Origin: Diaporthe sp. PMI_573 | Lineage: Eukaryota; Ascomycota; Sordariomycetes; Diaporthales; Diaporthaceae | Length of the DNA: 64,000 bases | Reading direction: 5' to 3' | Assembly: GCA_021399435.1 (NCBI GenBank) | Contig: JAJTUP010000027.1 | Coordinates: 310,001 to 374,000, forward strand | In this document: in pieces, positions 20,333 through 30,625 of the stretch | Layout of the letters: the number at the start of each line of letters is the position of its first letter | Numbering within the stretch: position 1 is the stretch's first letter | Program-made: the position numbers and the translations under genes | Notes under the pieces: model-generated | Seen by the model: only the letters and a program-made list of their open reading frames with translations | Databases searched by the model: none | What the model was told of the DNA's origin: nothing

Positions 20333-23011
20333 ATGGCTTCGCAAGTACAGCCCGCCCTTCGCGACGCAGCATCGTCTGCCACTCGAAGATTAGGAGAGCT
20401 TCTTAGGCGGATCAACATTCCACTGACGCTGACAAGTCCACCGGGCTTGGTGCAAGCGAACACGGTCGATCCTTGGACCAAGGCTGGGAAGTATGGATTG
20501 GGATGGACGTACTTTTCAGTAGCACTGATGATGTCGGTTGTGGTGGTCAGAGTGTGGCATTTCTGGCAAGACAAGATCAGGCAAGCCATCTACAAGCAAG
20601 AAGTCGAGCAATATTACCAGAACCTCTACAACCCGGAGACTGAATGGGGCCAAACACCTTCGCAGTCTGGACAACTCACTGGGCAACCAGCCACCGCGCG
20701 GCACTTCTTCCCCGAGGAAGAGAAGGCCGAAACAGCTTTCCGCCCCAAATCCAACATGTCTTCCATTGGCTTCATCAATGACACTTTGGCCTTGTTCCGA
20801 TGGACATTTTACCGACCGATCCCGGATATCAGGTGGCGAAAACACAGGTTCACCTTCTCCTCATTGTCGGTGTTGACGGTCGGCTTCGTTGCATTGGTGT
20901 TTGTCTCCTTGTACTGCTTCCTCCAGCAGCCACTGTACTGGGCCAGCATTCGATATGGCTCACCACCGCTCGCCATCCGAGCCGGCATGATCGCGCAGGC
21001 CATGACGCCGTGGATCATTGCCACGAGCATGAAGGCGAACATCCTGAGCCTCATCACAGGCATAGCCGCTGATCGGCTGAACGTTTTCCACCGATGGGCA
21101 GGCTACTTGTGCCTATTCCTGTCCCTGGTTCACATGATTCCATTCTTCATACAGCCGGTATGGGAGGATGGGGGAATGGCAGTGTTCAACAAGCTATTTC
21201 CCCCGGGGAGTGGCATTATCTACGGCAGTGGCATAGCTTGCTTTGTTCCTCTCTGCTGGCTATGTGTGCTCTCCCTCCCGGTGTTGAGACGACACCTGTA
21301 CGAACTGTTCTCGATCCTTCATGCCCCTGTTGGGTACATCTACATTGGCCTCCTGTTCTGGCACACCAAGAACTTTCTGATGTCGTGGGACTATCTATTC
21401 GCGTCCATCGCCATCATTGTGATCTGTAACATCTGGCGATTTTGCAAGCTGAACTGGACGAAGCCATGGAGAATGGCGTTTATGGTTGGGGATGAGGCAG
21501 CCATCCAAATCATGACAGAGAACACGATCAAGATCACCATTCCAACTCAGCTGCGGTGGTCACCGGGCCAGTACTTTTACTTGCGCATGCCGGGCATTTC
21601 ATTGCTCGAGAACCATCCATTTACTGTCACATCACTGTGCAGCGAAGACTTTCCCTCGGAATACGGCGAACAATACCGGGACTGCGTGCTAGTTTTCAGA
21701 CCATACGGCGGATTCACGAAGAAGGTGCTCGAGACCGCAATAGAGAAGGGACCGTTCCACACTTACCGCGCTTTTCTGGATGGGCCTTACGGGGGCATGC
21801 GCCGGGATCTTGCGGCTTTTGATACCTGCATCTTGATTGCGGGAGGAAGTGGTATCACATCGCTGATGTCACAACTGCTCAACTTGATCAAGCGCATGCG
21901 GGACGGAAAGGCCATCACCAAGAAGATTGTCGTGGTATGGTCGTTGAAGCGCCTCGAGGCCATGGACTGGTTTCGCGAGGAGCTGCGTATCTGCCGCGAA
22001 GCCGCGCCGCCGGACAGCGTCACTTGCAAATTCTTCGTGACAGCAGCGACTCGGAACTCACATGGCGGTGTAGGCGGTGCGGGTGCTCGTGCGCCCCGGC
22101 CGATATCGAATATGTTTCATGACCGGCTGGACGGCTTCGTTGCAGGGATTGCCTCAAAACGCAACTCAGCATTGATCGCGGATGTCGCGCAAGGCGATCC
22201 AGCCAGAGAGGCAGAGCTTAGAGCGGAGCAGCAGGATCGTTTCACCGCGCTGCCTCAGCAGAAATACCTGCAGCCGCACAACATCCCACCACCACCGCCG
22301 AACCCACCGCCGAGCAATCGGCAATCATACACAGACGATGCGCTGCGTCGCCTCGAAGGCAACGGCGACAACGAAGAGTCGAGAGACACCAAGGACGGCG
22401 GCGCGTCCGAGCTGCCCAACGACAAGGGCAAGCAGAAGGACTTCCACTTTCCTCCCTTGAAGCCCAAGGCGGACGGTCCGTATTTCAACTACGCACCGCC
22501 CAATTCGCCGGGCAATAAGCGGTTCAGCCAGCTCCTTGAACCGCCACAGGCAGGATCGCACCCCGAGTCGACCCACCAGGCATCCTCAGACGTGCCACGG
22601 GCACCTGATGTGCCGGAGCTGGCGCACCTCCGCACTGACGTGGGCACGCTGAGCCGGCCGCGGCCGACGAGCACGTTTGGCCCGCCGTCCGGGTTCGAGT
22701 TCGGGTTCCCCGAGACGCCGACCGAGTTCCAGAAGAGTCTGATGCGGTTCGCGTTCCCGGTGCCACACGAGATTGACGGGGGCTGGAGCGTCGAGTACGG
22801 GCGGCCGGACCTCGGGTTCATGCTCAAGGAGTGGGCAACGGGCGGGAGCGACGGGCGGGGAATACTGGGCCGGAGGACAGCGGTCTTCGTGTGCGGCCCA
22901 CCGAGCATGCGTGTGGGCGTTGCGACCACCGTGGCCAGACTTCAGGCCGAGATCTGGGGCGACCCCATGCTGGAGGAGATCTACTTGCATTCGGAGAACT
23001 ATGCCTTGTGA
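20333..23011 (+). CDS. Ferric reductase-type flavocytochrome with long disordered insert
   Basis: Second predicted metalloreductase, 892 aa in a single exon. The start is ATG 20333 (context gaccATGg); the frame extends three codons upstream only from a GTG. There is an N-terminal membrane segment at residues 55-78 and further membrane helices from 170 to 375. Bis-heme histidine pairs, each with 13 residues between, are H253/H267 and H330/H344. The FAD motif is HPFTVTS at 428-434, and the NADPH sites are GPYGG near 485 and GGSGIT at 504-509. The C-terminus has VFVCGPPSMR and ends EEIYLHSENYAL. Between the two NADP-binding blocks lies a low-complexity region of about 180 residues (roughly 590-770), rich in Pro, Ser, Asp and Lys, that is absent from the 624-aa paralogue. 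Enzymatic residues are intact. The insert suggests regulation or protein interaction at the cytosolic face, which is inference. Confidence 0.9.
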   Translation: MASQVQPALRDAASSATRRLGELLRRINIPLTLTSPPGLVQANTVDPWTKAGKYGLGWTYFSVALMMSVVVVRVWHFWQDKIRQAIYKQEVEQYYQNLYNPETEWGQTPSQSGQLTGQPATARHFFPEEEKAETAFRPKSNMSSIGFINDTLALFRWTFYRPIPDIRWRKHRFTFSSLSVLTVGFVALVFVSLYCFLQQPLYWASIRYGSPPLAIRAGMIAQAMTPWIIATSMKANILSLITGIAADRLNVFHRWAGYLCLFLSLVHMIPFFIQPVWEDGGMAVFNKLFPPGSGIIYGSGIACFVPLCWLCVLSLPVLRRHLYELFSILHAPVGYIYIGLLFWHTKNFLMSWDYLFASIAIIVICNIWRFCKLNWTKPWRMAFMVGDEAAIQIMTENTIKITIPTQLRWSPGQYFYLRMPGISLLENHPFTVTSLCSEDFPSEYGEQYRDCVLVFRPYGGFTKKVLETAIEKGPFHTYRAFLDGPYGGMRRDLAAFDTCILIAGGSGITSLMSQLLNLIKRMRDGKAITKKIVVVWSLKRLEAMDWFREELRICREAAPPDSVTCKFFVTAATRNSHGGVGGAGARAPRPISNMFHDRLDGFVAGIASKRNSALIADVAQGDPAREAELRAEQQDRFTALPQQKYLQPHNIPPPPPNPPPSNRQSYTDDALRRLEGNGDNEESRDTKDGGASELPNDKGKQKDFHFPPLKPKADGPYFNYAPPNSPGNKRFSQLLEPPQAGSHPESTHQASSDVPRAPDVPELAHLRTDVGTLSRPRPTSTFGPPSGFEFGFPETPTEFQKSLMRFAFPVPHEIDGGWSVEYGRPDLGFMLKEWATGGSDGRGILGRRTAVFVCGPPSMRVGVATTVARLQAEIWGDPMLEEIYLHSENYAL

Positions 23012-24582
23012 GGGGCCTTTTGAGCAGTAAAGACAGGAGGACGAGGCAGCGGCAAGGGCGAGGCACGACGAGAGTGCATTGCGGCCGATCACGGGACGAG
23101 GTGGCACCTGTCCCCTTTTCTTTTCTGAGTTTATTGTACTATATTATTATCAATAATGAGGCACGACACAGGATGGGAAGATACCAGAGCAAGATACTGC
23201 TCGCCGTCGAGACTGGGTGGGATGGGATTTGAGCCGGAAGTGCAGGATGGCCTGTACCAGATACATACATAATATGCCCACAAAAAGGGGATCCTAGTGT
23301 TTCTGTCGCAAACACGCACACATGTTCGGGAGATGGGTGCATTTTTTACATGATATCAAATAAACAATGTACTCTGGTACTCTGGCCAACGTCTTGAGGC
23401 CACCTGAAGACAGACATTCCTTCCATCCATCCCACCACCCCGGGGGGGGGGGGGCGGATGGATGCAAACAACAGCTCTCCTCTCCATCATGTAACTGCAT
23501 ACCCGAGTACCTAACTACAGTACCTGAATATTCACCCTTTGTGTTGGTGAGGTGGGGTGAGTCTAAACTGAGCTTCACCGAGTTTGGCTGGGCTCGCTTA
23601 ATCTTGCCCGGCCAGTAAAACCTGGGACTGGGTCCGCGCTGCCGCTTTTGCCGATTTCCCAACTGCCGGACAGTAATTAGGCAGTTGTACGTACCGTAGA
23701 TGAAGATTTGGATGACGGAGACTCGGGCGACAAAGACTCGGGCGACAAGGCCGCACCGGACGGTGAGGCAGGGCACGAGGCAGACGTGGTAGGCCGCGCA
23801 GCCAGCCAGCCCCCTGGGCGATCTCAACCCTGACGTAAATTACTTCCGAAGACGACAAGCGAGCATCTCGAGAATCTCTCTCGCGCCGAAGTACTTGCCG
23901 CCGGTATACGTCCCGCTATGGGCAGCTACCCGTTTAAGAATTTATTGGAAGCGACAGGGAAGGTTGTGACTAAAGGTCCTAAGCAAAGAGATGGGCAAGG
24001 TCGTGGAAAAAGCGATAAAAGCCGCTATGGCCGAGGCCACAAAGACTGCTACACGAAGAGCCCAGCCGGTTAGACTCTGGTTTAGACAGTGACAAACCAA
24101 GCCGGAAAAGAACGAAATCCGGCACGGGTACGGGCACGGGCACGGGGGCATTGAGGGCAAGGCGATGGGCGCCCGAGGATTGTGAGGAGCTTGTCAAGTT
24201 GAAGAAGAGAGGTTGGTCAGACAGGACGGATTGGACAGAAGTTGGCAAGATCGAGAGGTGCTACTGCCCAGCAATGGAGAGAGCAACAGTGAGTATGCTC
24301 GAGCGCGGGCTACGGGCCATTAGCAGGTGATATACGGCGTCTGTCAGAAGTGGGCAGGGCACCTTTGGGCCGCGGGTTGGATGCTTACATCATGGGAGTG
24401 CACATGGATGTGAATTATTGCCCCATGGGGCTGACTGGTTACTCCGGTAACATACAGCATACAGCAGGACCTAAATACCCGTCCACCTCAGGCTTAAACA
24501 GACCTCCCTCTAGCTGATTCCTACACTGGTCATAAATACGCTTTCATACCTCACACATGCTCTTCGCTCAGGTTCTTCACCA
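23012..24582. other. Intergenic region at left edge of accessory island
   Basis: About 1.6 kb. It contains a G-run at 23442-23453 and short direct repeats near 23370-23520 (gtactctgg, and gagtacct / cagtacctg). No ORF here has recognisable protein features. Confidence 0.6.
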
Positions 24583-25130
24583 ATGCTCTCACAACACCAG
24601 TGGATTACGGAGTGGCTTGGCTCTGTACACCAAGAGACCGACGTCGACGCCTTGCTTCAGGATCAAGGCGGACACGAAGGTGACAGGGCTACACACCAGC
24701 GCAAGCGGAAGAGACGTTCCAGCAGCTCAAACTCTAGCCTCCGACAACACAAGGCTACCGAAATGCCGACGACCCCTCCACCCTCAATCGCAGCGGTCCA
24801 GGGCCAGCTGCCTCGGGAACTGTACCGGCCCCTGTCAAAGAAGAATTTCTGCGCGCCTGCGGGGGCGACGCGGACGCTGTGACCGATGAGTTGTTTTTCA
24901 AGCCCGAGTTACAGGCTGGCGAGACTGAGGACGAACAGAAGGCGACACTCCTTGCTCAGCTCAACCAGTTGGTGTCGATCCAGCTCGTGGCTGCTGAATC
25001 AACCCTGCTTGGTCGCAATGAGCCAGCATGGAACTGCAAGGTCCATCAGCCCCTGCTGGATCTAGTTTGCGGAAACCCCGGGCAAATTTCTGGTTCGTTC
25101 GGCCGGATCAGGGCTGAGATTTATATCAGT
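24583..25130 (+). pseudogene. Relic of an REase-like (PD-(D/E)XK family) gene, N-terminal half
   Basis: An ATG at 24583 opens a reading frame with an N-terminus typical of the fungal REase-like family: a short WLGSV-type helix, a basic KRKRR patch, then MPTTPPPS. This frame stops at 24882. Homologous-looking sequence resumes in another frame from about 24840 (EEFLRACGGDADAVTDELF), continuing through AGETEDEQKATLLAQLNQL and GRNEPAWNCKVHQPLLDL, a block that normally precedes the nuclease core. It ends near 25100, where the minus-strand DUF3435 relic begins. No nuclease motif or kinase domain follows. A frameshift and truncation are therefore likely; a tiny intron cannot explain the switch. Assignment is by motif memory and should be regarded as probable. 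Confidence 0.55.
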
Positions 25131-27154
25131 TCACATTTTTGCTCTCTTCCTCTTCTCGTCAGTCCCGATACCATGGACGCCCTCCGAATGATTCCGCAGA
25201 TGAGTCTTGTCGAAGAGCGCCACTCCTGGGCAGATAGGACACGTCATCTTCACATCGTCAGCCAGGAGCTTGAGGTGACTTTTGATAAAGTGATTAGACA
25301 GAGATGTGTGATCGTAGAAATTGCGCGTCAGGGTATCCATGTTTGGATCATCCGCATAGAGAGTCATTGCCTTGGCAATACAGAAGAAGCATCGCAAGAC
25401 CTAGATGCAAATCAGTGTGTGGACAGAGGGTAGAAATACCCGATGGGCTGGGCAGGCAGCAAGCAGGGGTCATGGACTCAGACACAGTCTGAGGGAGAGG
25501 AGATGTGCCTACTTACCTTATAAACTGGGCCCGTAACTGACGATCTAAACTCGCGAGCCCTGTCTATGGGCTCCAGCTGCCTCGTGATTTCAGTTGGTGG
25601 AGGCGGTTCTGCTTGCCTTTAGGACCTCGGTAATCAGGGGCTCCTCGACATCACAATAAGCAACGAGAGCGTTGATAGCCTTGGTCCGTCGATTGACTTG
25701 GGCCGTGAGATCGTTGATCAGAGGCGCTTGCAGTGCTTCGAAACATCCTTTGCTGACCTACACTCATTGGTCGCGATGACCGGCCATAGTCTGGCTGAAA
25801 GGGCTGTCCGTCGAGTTGTCGCTCGATATCGTCTACGGCCTGGCTGTCATTCCATCCTGCCCGGACGCTGGCAAGCTTCTTGTTCCTAGATTTCGCCAGC
25901 ACCTGCTTGCGTCGCTTCCTGATGGTGTCGTACTCCTCTGTCCCTTTCTTGAGCCGAGTAAGTTGTCGCGTCAACTCTACGAACTGGTGTTCGGATTTGC
26001 AGGAGTCAAGCTGCTCTTTCGTGAGCTTGATCGGACGTCTCGTGTTCCTCGAGCCACCGCGGCTCACGATCTGGTTGATCAGGGCTGTCTGCGGCTGGAG
26101 TGAGCGATGAATGGCCTATAGGTCGGCATTGACATTGCGATTCAGGTAGTGCTTTTGGAAGGTATCCGAGCCAGGTGTGTGGTCCATGACAAGATTACGA
26201 AGAGCATTGCTGACGTTTCCTGATTACCGTTATGTTAGTCTAGCGTGGGATGTCTGGGGCAGCGATGGCATGTACAAAGGATACCTATAGATGACGGGGT
26301 CGAGGAACGAGACAGTGCGACACACAAGCCTCCGGGACAGGCATACGGGATAGGCTGAGTGGTAGATGGTTCTGAGAGTAAGCTTATTATTTTGGTCCAT
26401 CTTGTTGCCAGCTATATACCGTAGATTGTAGGAAATGGTATTGCGCTTAAATCTAAGGAGAACTCCGATTCTCTTGACCCAGTCACTCATCGTGGCCTGC
26501 GAGATACGGTTCTGAGACATGACAAATCCTATAGGTGTTTTCTCCGTCTGTCGGAAGATATACTGGTCTCTCATCTCTTCTTTGAGACTTAACGGTAATT
26601 TGTTTCCACTGGGATGGATCCGGAGCTCGCCTGTATGTGAGCTCGTCAGCAATGTGCCACAGGGCATACGAACTTCATCTCGAGGATAGACTCTGGCCGG
26701 GACCCAGCAGGTGCGAGGAGGAGAAGATATGTCACAGCCAGGACCCGGCATTCACCCAGCCTAAACCTCTTTTTCCGTCGTACTAAGCGTCGTCTCAATC
26801 TGGAGTTTGAGATCCTCGAGCGTCATGGAACAGTTCTGACGCTTCTGGTTTGTAATTCAGGCAGGGCTAGGTTACCGTCGTAGAGGGCGGCATGGTCGTT
26901 GACATCACCTACCCCGTTGTCGGCCGTGAGCCGGAGCATGTGTTCCTCGTCCTCGATGAGGGTCTCGAGATCATCATCGCTGTCAGACTCGCTGCAATGA
27001 TCTGTGTCCTCCTCCAGCTCGAGGATCTCCTTGTCGGTGGTAGCGGGATCCTCAGCAACGTCTGCATGACCCTTGTCTGCATTGGCACGTCAAGCGTTGC
27101 ACCATGCCGATGCAGGCCCACTGCAGTGAGCAAACATTCTGGAGAGACCGACAA
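25131..27154 (-). pseudogene. Degenerate DUF3435 tyrosine-recombinase (Starship-captain-like) gene
   Basis: Minus-strand relic. From upstream to downstream: an acidic stretch (about 27080-26930); LPLSLKEEMRDQYIFRQ, SDWVKRIGVLL and ISYNLRYIAGNKMDQN (26751-26380); NVSNALRNLVMDHTPGSDTF and QKHYLNRN (26220-26130), which carry the presumed catalytic tyrosine; RRPIKLTKEQ to VDDIERQLDGQPF (26060-25830); and a C2H2-type tail with CFFC, HFIKSH, CPIC and HLRNH (25397-25131). These are the ordered blocks of fungal DUF3435 proteins. Damage: a TAG replaces the expected CAG after NVNADL (near 26115). The intron joining MDQN to NVSNAL has an intact acceptor (AATCAG) but ATAAGC where GTAAGC is expected. Both are C-to-T or G-to-A changes as in RIP. 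No full-length protein can be made. Confidence 0.72.
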
Positions 27155-27782
27155 CCGTGTCCCGCCAAACCCCCAACCAAGTCCATGTACGCTCAGAGAA
27201 AACCAAAAGCACGCTACTTCAGGGCTCCACGCGTGGGCGAGTAGCGCATGTGTCGAAGCCAGTGCGAGCTTTTGGTAAATGAGTGATTCCTAGCGCATGT
27301 CTGAAGTCGGCTGCCGGGTTGATGGCGGGCGGTTTTGAGCGGGCAGGGCCGGTCAGGCACTGACCCAGTCCTCGAGCCAGTCCCATCTTTTTCAATGTGG
27401 ATTGCGGACTGCACGAACATTGATCGCGGGAGACAGATCGGCAGCATGTCCTGGTCTTGGCACCTGCGTTGTGAATGCACGACTTACCCGTGGCCCGCAG
27501 GCTGTGGCCCCCTGGCGCCAAAGCCGTCCACCCCAGGATTGCCCAGTGAGCCGTGGCGTTCTACTGTGAAGACGCTCGACCATGTGGGGAACCAAGTGTC
27601 CCGGGTTCCGATGCGGATTAGCAAGGAAGCCGTGCACACCCATGCAGAAGCTAAAAACAAGCGCAGGGGAAGACTGACCAGAGGAACAGGCCTCAGGGCG
27701 AGACCAGGGCCACACTAATTTAACAAACATGTCTACATGGCCAATAGCTGCTAGACAGCAGATGCAGACCTGACTGACCTGA

Positions 27783-30317
27783 TCAAGGTACCTCGGCATC
27801 CTTCCGGGACAGGATCCTTTCGGACCACGCATCTAGTTCTCCAAGACATTCATCAGTCTCCCTCAGACAAGCGTGCTGAAACCTGGTCTCCATATCATCC
27901 GTCGCTTTCAGACCTTGCCTGATGAGTGGACGAGAAAAGCGCCGCTGGCTGATAGACCTCTCGAAGTCCAGCAAGGTCACGTTTCCGTCGTCGGACATCA
28001 CAAAATTCCGCGCCGCGGCATCCCCATGCAGCCTGCCTAGCCCATGGATCGCGTCTAGGCCGGAAACCATACTGGCCCTCACCCGCTCAAACCATGCCCG
28101 CTTGGCTTCCGTGTCCATCGTCATATTGGGGCCTTTGGCTTGTAATGAGTGCCCGGCCCAGCTGAGCAGCAAGACTCCTGAGAAGCGACGCAGGTTGTCG
28201 CCTTTCCTAGGAATCTCACTGCCGCCTGGCCCGGTCAGGTAATTTACCAGGCCCAAACACACAGGAATGACCCGGCCCTGTAAAGCAGAAAGCTTTGCAT
28301 ACACTGAAGCCTCATGACGTAGGCGATCGACTACTTCCACATCAGTATACTCGTCGGTGGTTCTAGCAGCTTTTGCGACCAGCACATAGCCGCCAGGCTG
28401 GATATGGACCTTGAACAGAGCTGAGACCGCGCCATATCTACCCATATACATGCAATTCTGACGGTGCTCGTCCAAGACGCGTGGAGGGAAGTCTTCTGGA
28501 AAGAAGTCGTTGATTATGTAGAGAGGAAGCTTGATGCACTGTCGCGCAAGAGCTCGTAGGCGGGACGGGGAGGGAGGTGGAGACTGCTGGTTCTGTTGTG
28601 TGTGGACTGCCCAGTTCGGACATAGTGGGTCCCCATCGTAAACGGATCCGTCTGTCCTGCAAGCAAGGGAATGGATACAGAGAGAAGTGCAAAACGGCAC
28701 CGATCTGATAGCGTCTGTCTTGGAGACAAAGGTAGCTGGCTCCTGTACACACGATTGATATGGAGGCGGGGTGAGGTATACTGCAGGCTGGAAAGGCTTG
28801 CTCTCGACAGACTGTAGAACTGGTTTCCTGAGGCGTTTAAACATGCTGTGCTGATCGCCTTCTGGGTTGTTTGTAGGACACGTCCGCTTGCGAGTGTTCT
28901 GGCCAAGTTCTGTCCACTCCTGGTCGCCAAAGCTCTTTGTGTTACTGCTTGTTCCTGATGTAGACCTCTTGGAATCAAAAGATTGCTCCCGATGCCGTGG
29001 CGTCCGCCATATTGCCGTCGTTGTGGCAGCCTGGGCTTGGGCTGCTTCAGCTGGTGACAGCTGCCCATCGGCAAAAAGTGACAACAAGGCAAGACAGCTC
29101 AGGCGCGACAGAGGTGTCGCAGCTAGCCAGTCCAGCCAGGTTGCGTCTGTCTGGCCTTGTTCCTGCCGAATGGGCTGCTTGGTAAGGATAGGCAAGAGCA
29201 AGTAGTCGAGTGTCGTCGGATCGCCGGGATGAATACGGACGAGGATGTAGCTTTGGCCAGTGGTAACATAGCCATACCGCAGTTCCATTTTTACAAGCGT
29301 AGAGTATAGTTGTGTGGCAACCGCAGCAAGCCATCTCTGATCCACACTGTCGTTGGCGTGGCTGTCCGAAGTTCTGGAAAATATATCGACAGGGGCATCT
29401 CTGCTCGGTGTGTGGGATCTGTGTGGCTGTATGAGCCGTCTTGTGTCGATCGTGATAGTGCTTTGGCCAAGGGCGCTCTCAACGAGCTCACGGGTGAGTT
29501 TGTGAGGAGCTTTAGCCTCTCCAACCATGAGTTGGCGACAGAAGCGATCTTCCGAAATCGTGTTTGATACAAAGGAGCAGAAGTAGTTGCCAGGGCCAGA
29601 CTTTGTCTTGATGGTGTCAGGCTCGGTACGAGCCCTACCGCCGATATCATTGGCTTCGTTGAGCGCGGGTGCATCGCTCATAGAGACTTGGATTTCATCT
29701 TGAGAATTGTCCAAATCCTCCTCGTTTTCAGACTTGTGTTGGTCTGACCCTGATGGCGACTGGGATGCCGGTCTCTTTCTCTTGAGACCGGCGATGTGAG
29801 ACGGGACGTTGATGGTCCTGCTGTGGGCGGAGAAGACGACCTGACCGTCCGGAAGTGCCCCGTTTGTTGTATATCCTCGGCGTTGTAAAAGGGGCGTGAT
29901 GGAGAGGCGCAGGGACGAGGGCCGTTCCAGAGCAGCATCGATGATCCGCTTGGCCGGCTTGTAGATGGTATCCACATCGAAGAGATGCACTGCGGCCTCA
30001 CTATTGACGGCGGACAACTCGTGGCCAGTTTGAATGACATGATCGCGATAGGGAAAATAAAGAGGAGTGTTGTTGTTTTCAGGGGCAGCAAGTGCGCGCA
30101 AGCAAAGAAAGATGTCGTCGAGGACCTCAAAGCCATCTGACCACGGTACCAGCTTGGCTGGGGCAAGGCGCCCCTCTGGGTCGGTAATGGGACCCTTAGT
30201 TGTTGTTCCCGGGTTAGTGTCGATCTTATTTGTGATTGCGTCTAGAGAAATATCGGCATATGATGCGATATAGTCTTCTAGACGTTGGGGGGCGAAGCGG
30301 TTGCCAGGTTCGTCCAT
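27783..30317 (-). CDS. REase-like plus protein-kinase-like fusion protein
   Basis: Uninterrupted 844-aa ORF from ATG 30317, and the longest intact gene in the accessory island. Residues 1-250 are a variable N-terminus with a KRKR patch near 180 and an acidic tract near 200-208. Residues 250-400 resemble a PD-(D/E)XK core: GEAKAPHKLT with E267-x-K269, then QLYSTLVKMELRYGYVTTGQ (from Q336), the usual C-terminal helix-strand of the family. A linker near 540-575 has the cysteine motif PFCTSLC...DGDPLCPNW seen in fungal kinase-like proteins. Residues 600-844 form a kinase-like fold: K649 (VLVAKA), E669, the HGD loop with D766 and N771, and D784 (LLDFE in place of DFG). All expected catalytic positions are filled. 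The architecture resembles nuclease/kinase Crinkler-type effectors. Function is unknown; a nuclear role is inferred only from the basic patch. Confidence 0.72.
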   Translation of the reverse strand: MDEPGNRFAPQRLEDYIASYADISLDAITNKIDTNPGTTTKGPITDPEGRLAPAKLVPWSDGFEVLDDIFLCLRALAAPENNNTPLYFPYRDHVIQTGHELSAVNSEAAVHLFDVDTIYKPAKRIIDAALERPSSLRLSITPLLQRRGYTTNGALPDGQVVFSAHSRTINVPSHIAGLKRKRPASQSPSGSDQHKSENEEDLDNSQDEIQVSMSDAPALNEANDIGGRARTEPDTIKTKSGPGNYFCSFVSNTISEDRFCRQLMVGEAKAPHKLTRELVESALGQSTITIDTRRLIQPHRSHTPSRDAPVDIFSRTSDSHANDSVDQRWLAAVATQLYSTLVKMELRYGYVTTGQSYILVRIHPGDPTTLDYLLLPILTKQPIRQEQGQTDATWLDWLAATPLSRLSCLALLSLFADGQLSPAEAAQAQAATTTAIWRTPRHREQSFDSKRSTSGTSSNTKSFGDQEWTELGQNTRKRTCPTNNPEGDQHSMFKRLRKPVLQSVESKPFQPAVYLTPPPYQSCVQEPATFVSKTDAIRSVPFCTSLCIHSLACRTDGSVYDGDPLCPNWAVHTQQNQQSPPPSPSRLRALARQCIKLPLYIINDFFPEDFPPRVLDEHRQNCMYMGRYGAVSALFKVHIQPGGYVLVAKAARTTDEYTDVEVVDRLRHEASVYAKLSALQGRVIPVCLGLVNYLTGPGGSEIPRKGDNLRRFSGVLLLSWAGHSLQAKGPNMTMDTEAKRAWFERVRASMVSGLDAIHGLGRLHGDAAARNFVMSDDGNVTLLDFERSISQRRFSRPLIRQGLKATDDMETRFQHACLRETDECLGELDAWSERILSRKDAEVP

Positions 30318-30625
30318 CGTGACTTTGTCAGAGGGCTCACGTTGTCGTTAAATGGCTGGCAGGCGAACCATCATAACGTTGCAAGTTGTGGGTAGGGTGT
30401 TGCTTGTCAGCCGATTCACTGGGACATTGTTTATCGGAAGCTGGTTTGGCAACCGCACCAGTAGAGTACAGGATTGCCACCGTGCTAGCTAGCTCGGCTA
30501 GATCCGTACCCCCTGACCACCCCGCCCAAGATCGCATCGGCTCCATGAAATTGTGGCCGCTCATCGCCCTAATGTAGAGACAGTACAGTAAAAGTTACCA
30601 TTACGTCTATGCGTTATTTTGTGAA
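30318..30625. other. Short gap upstream of the fusion gene
   Basis: About 300 bp that should contain the promoter of the minus-strand fusion gene. No distinct motif is assigned. Confidence 0.5.
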
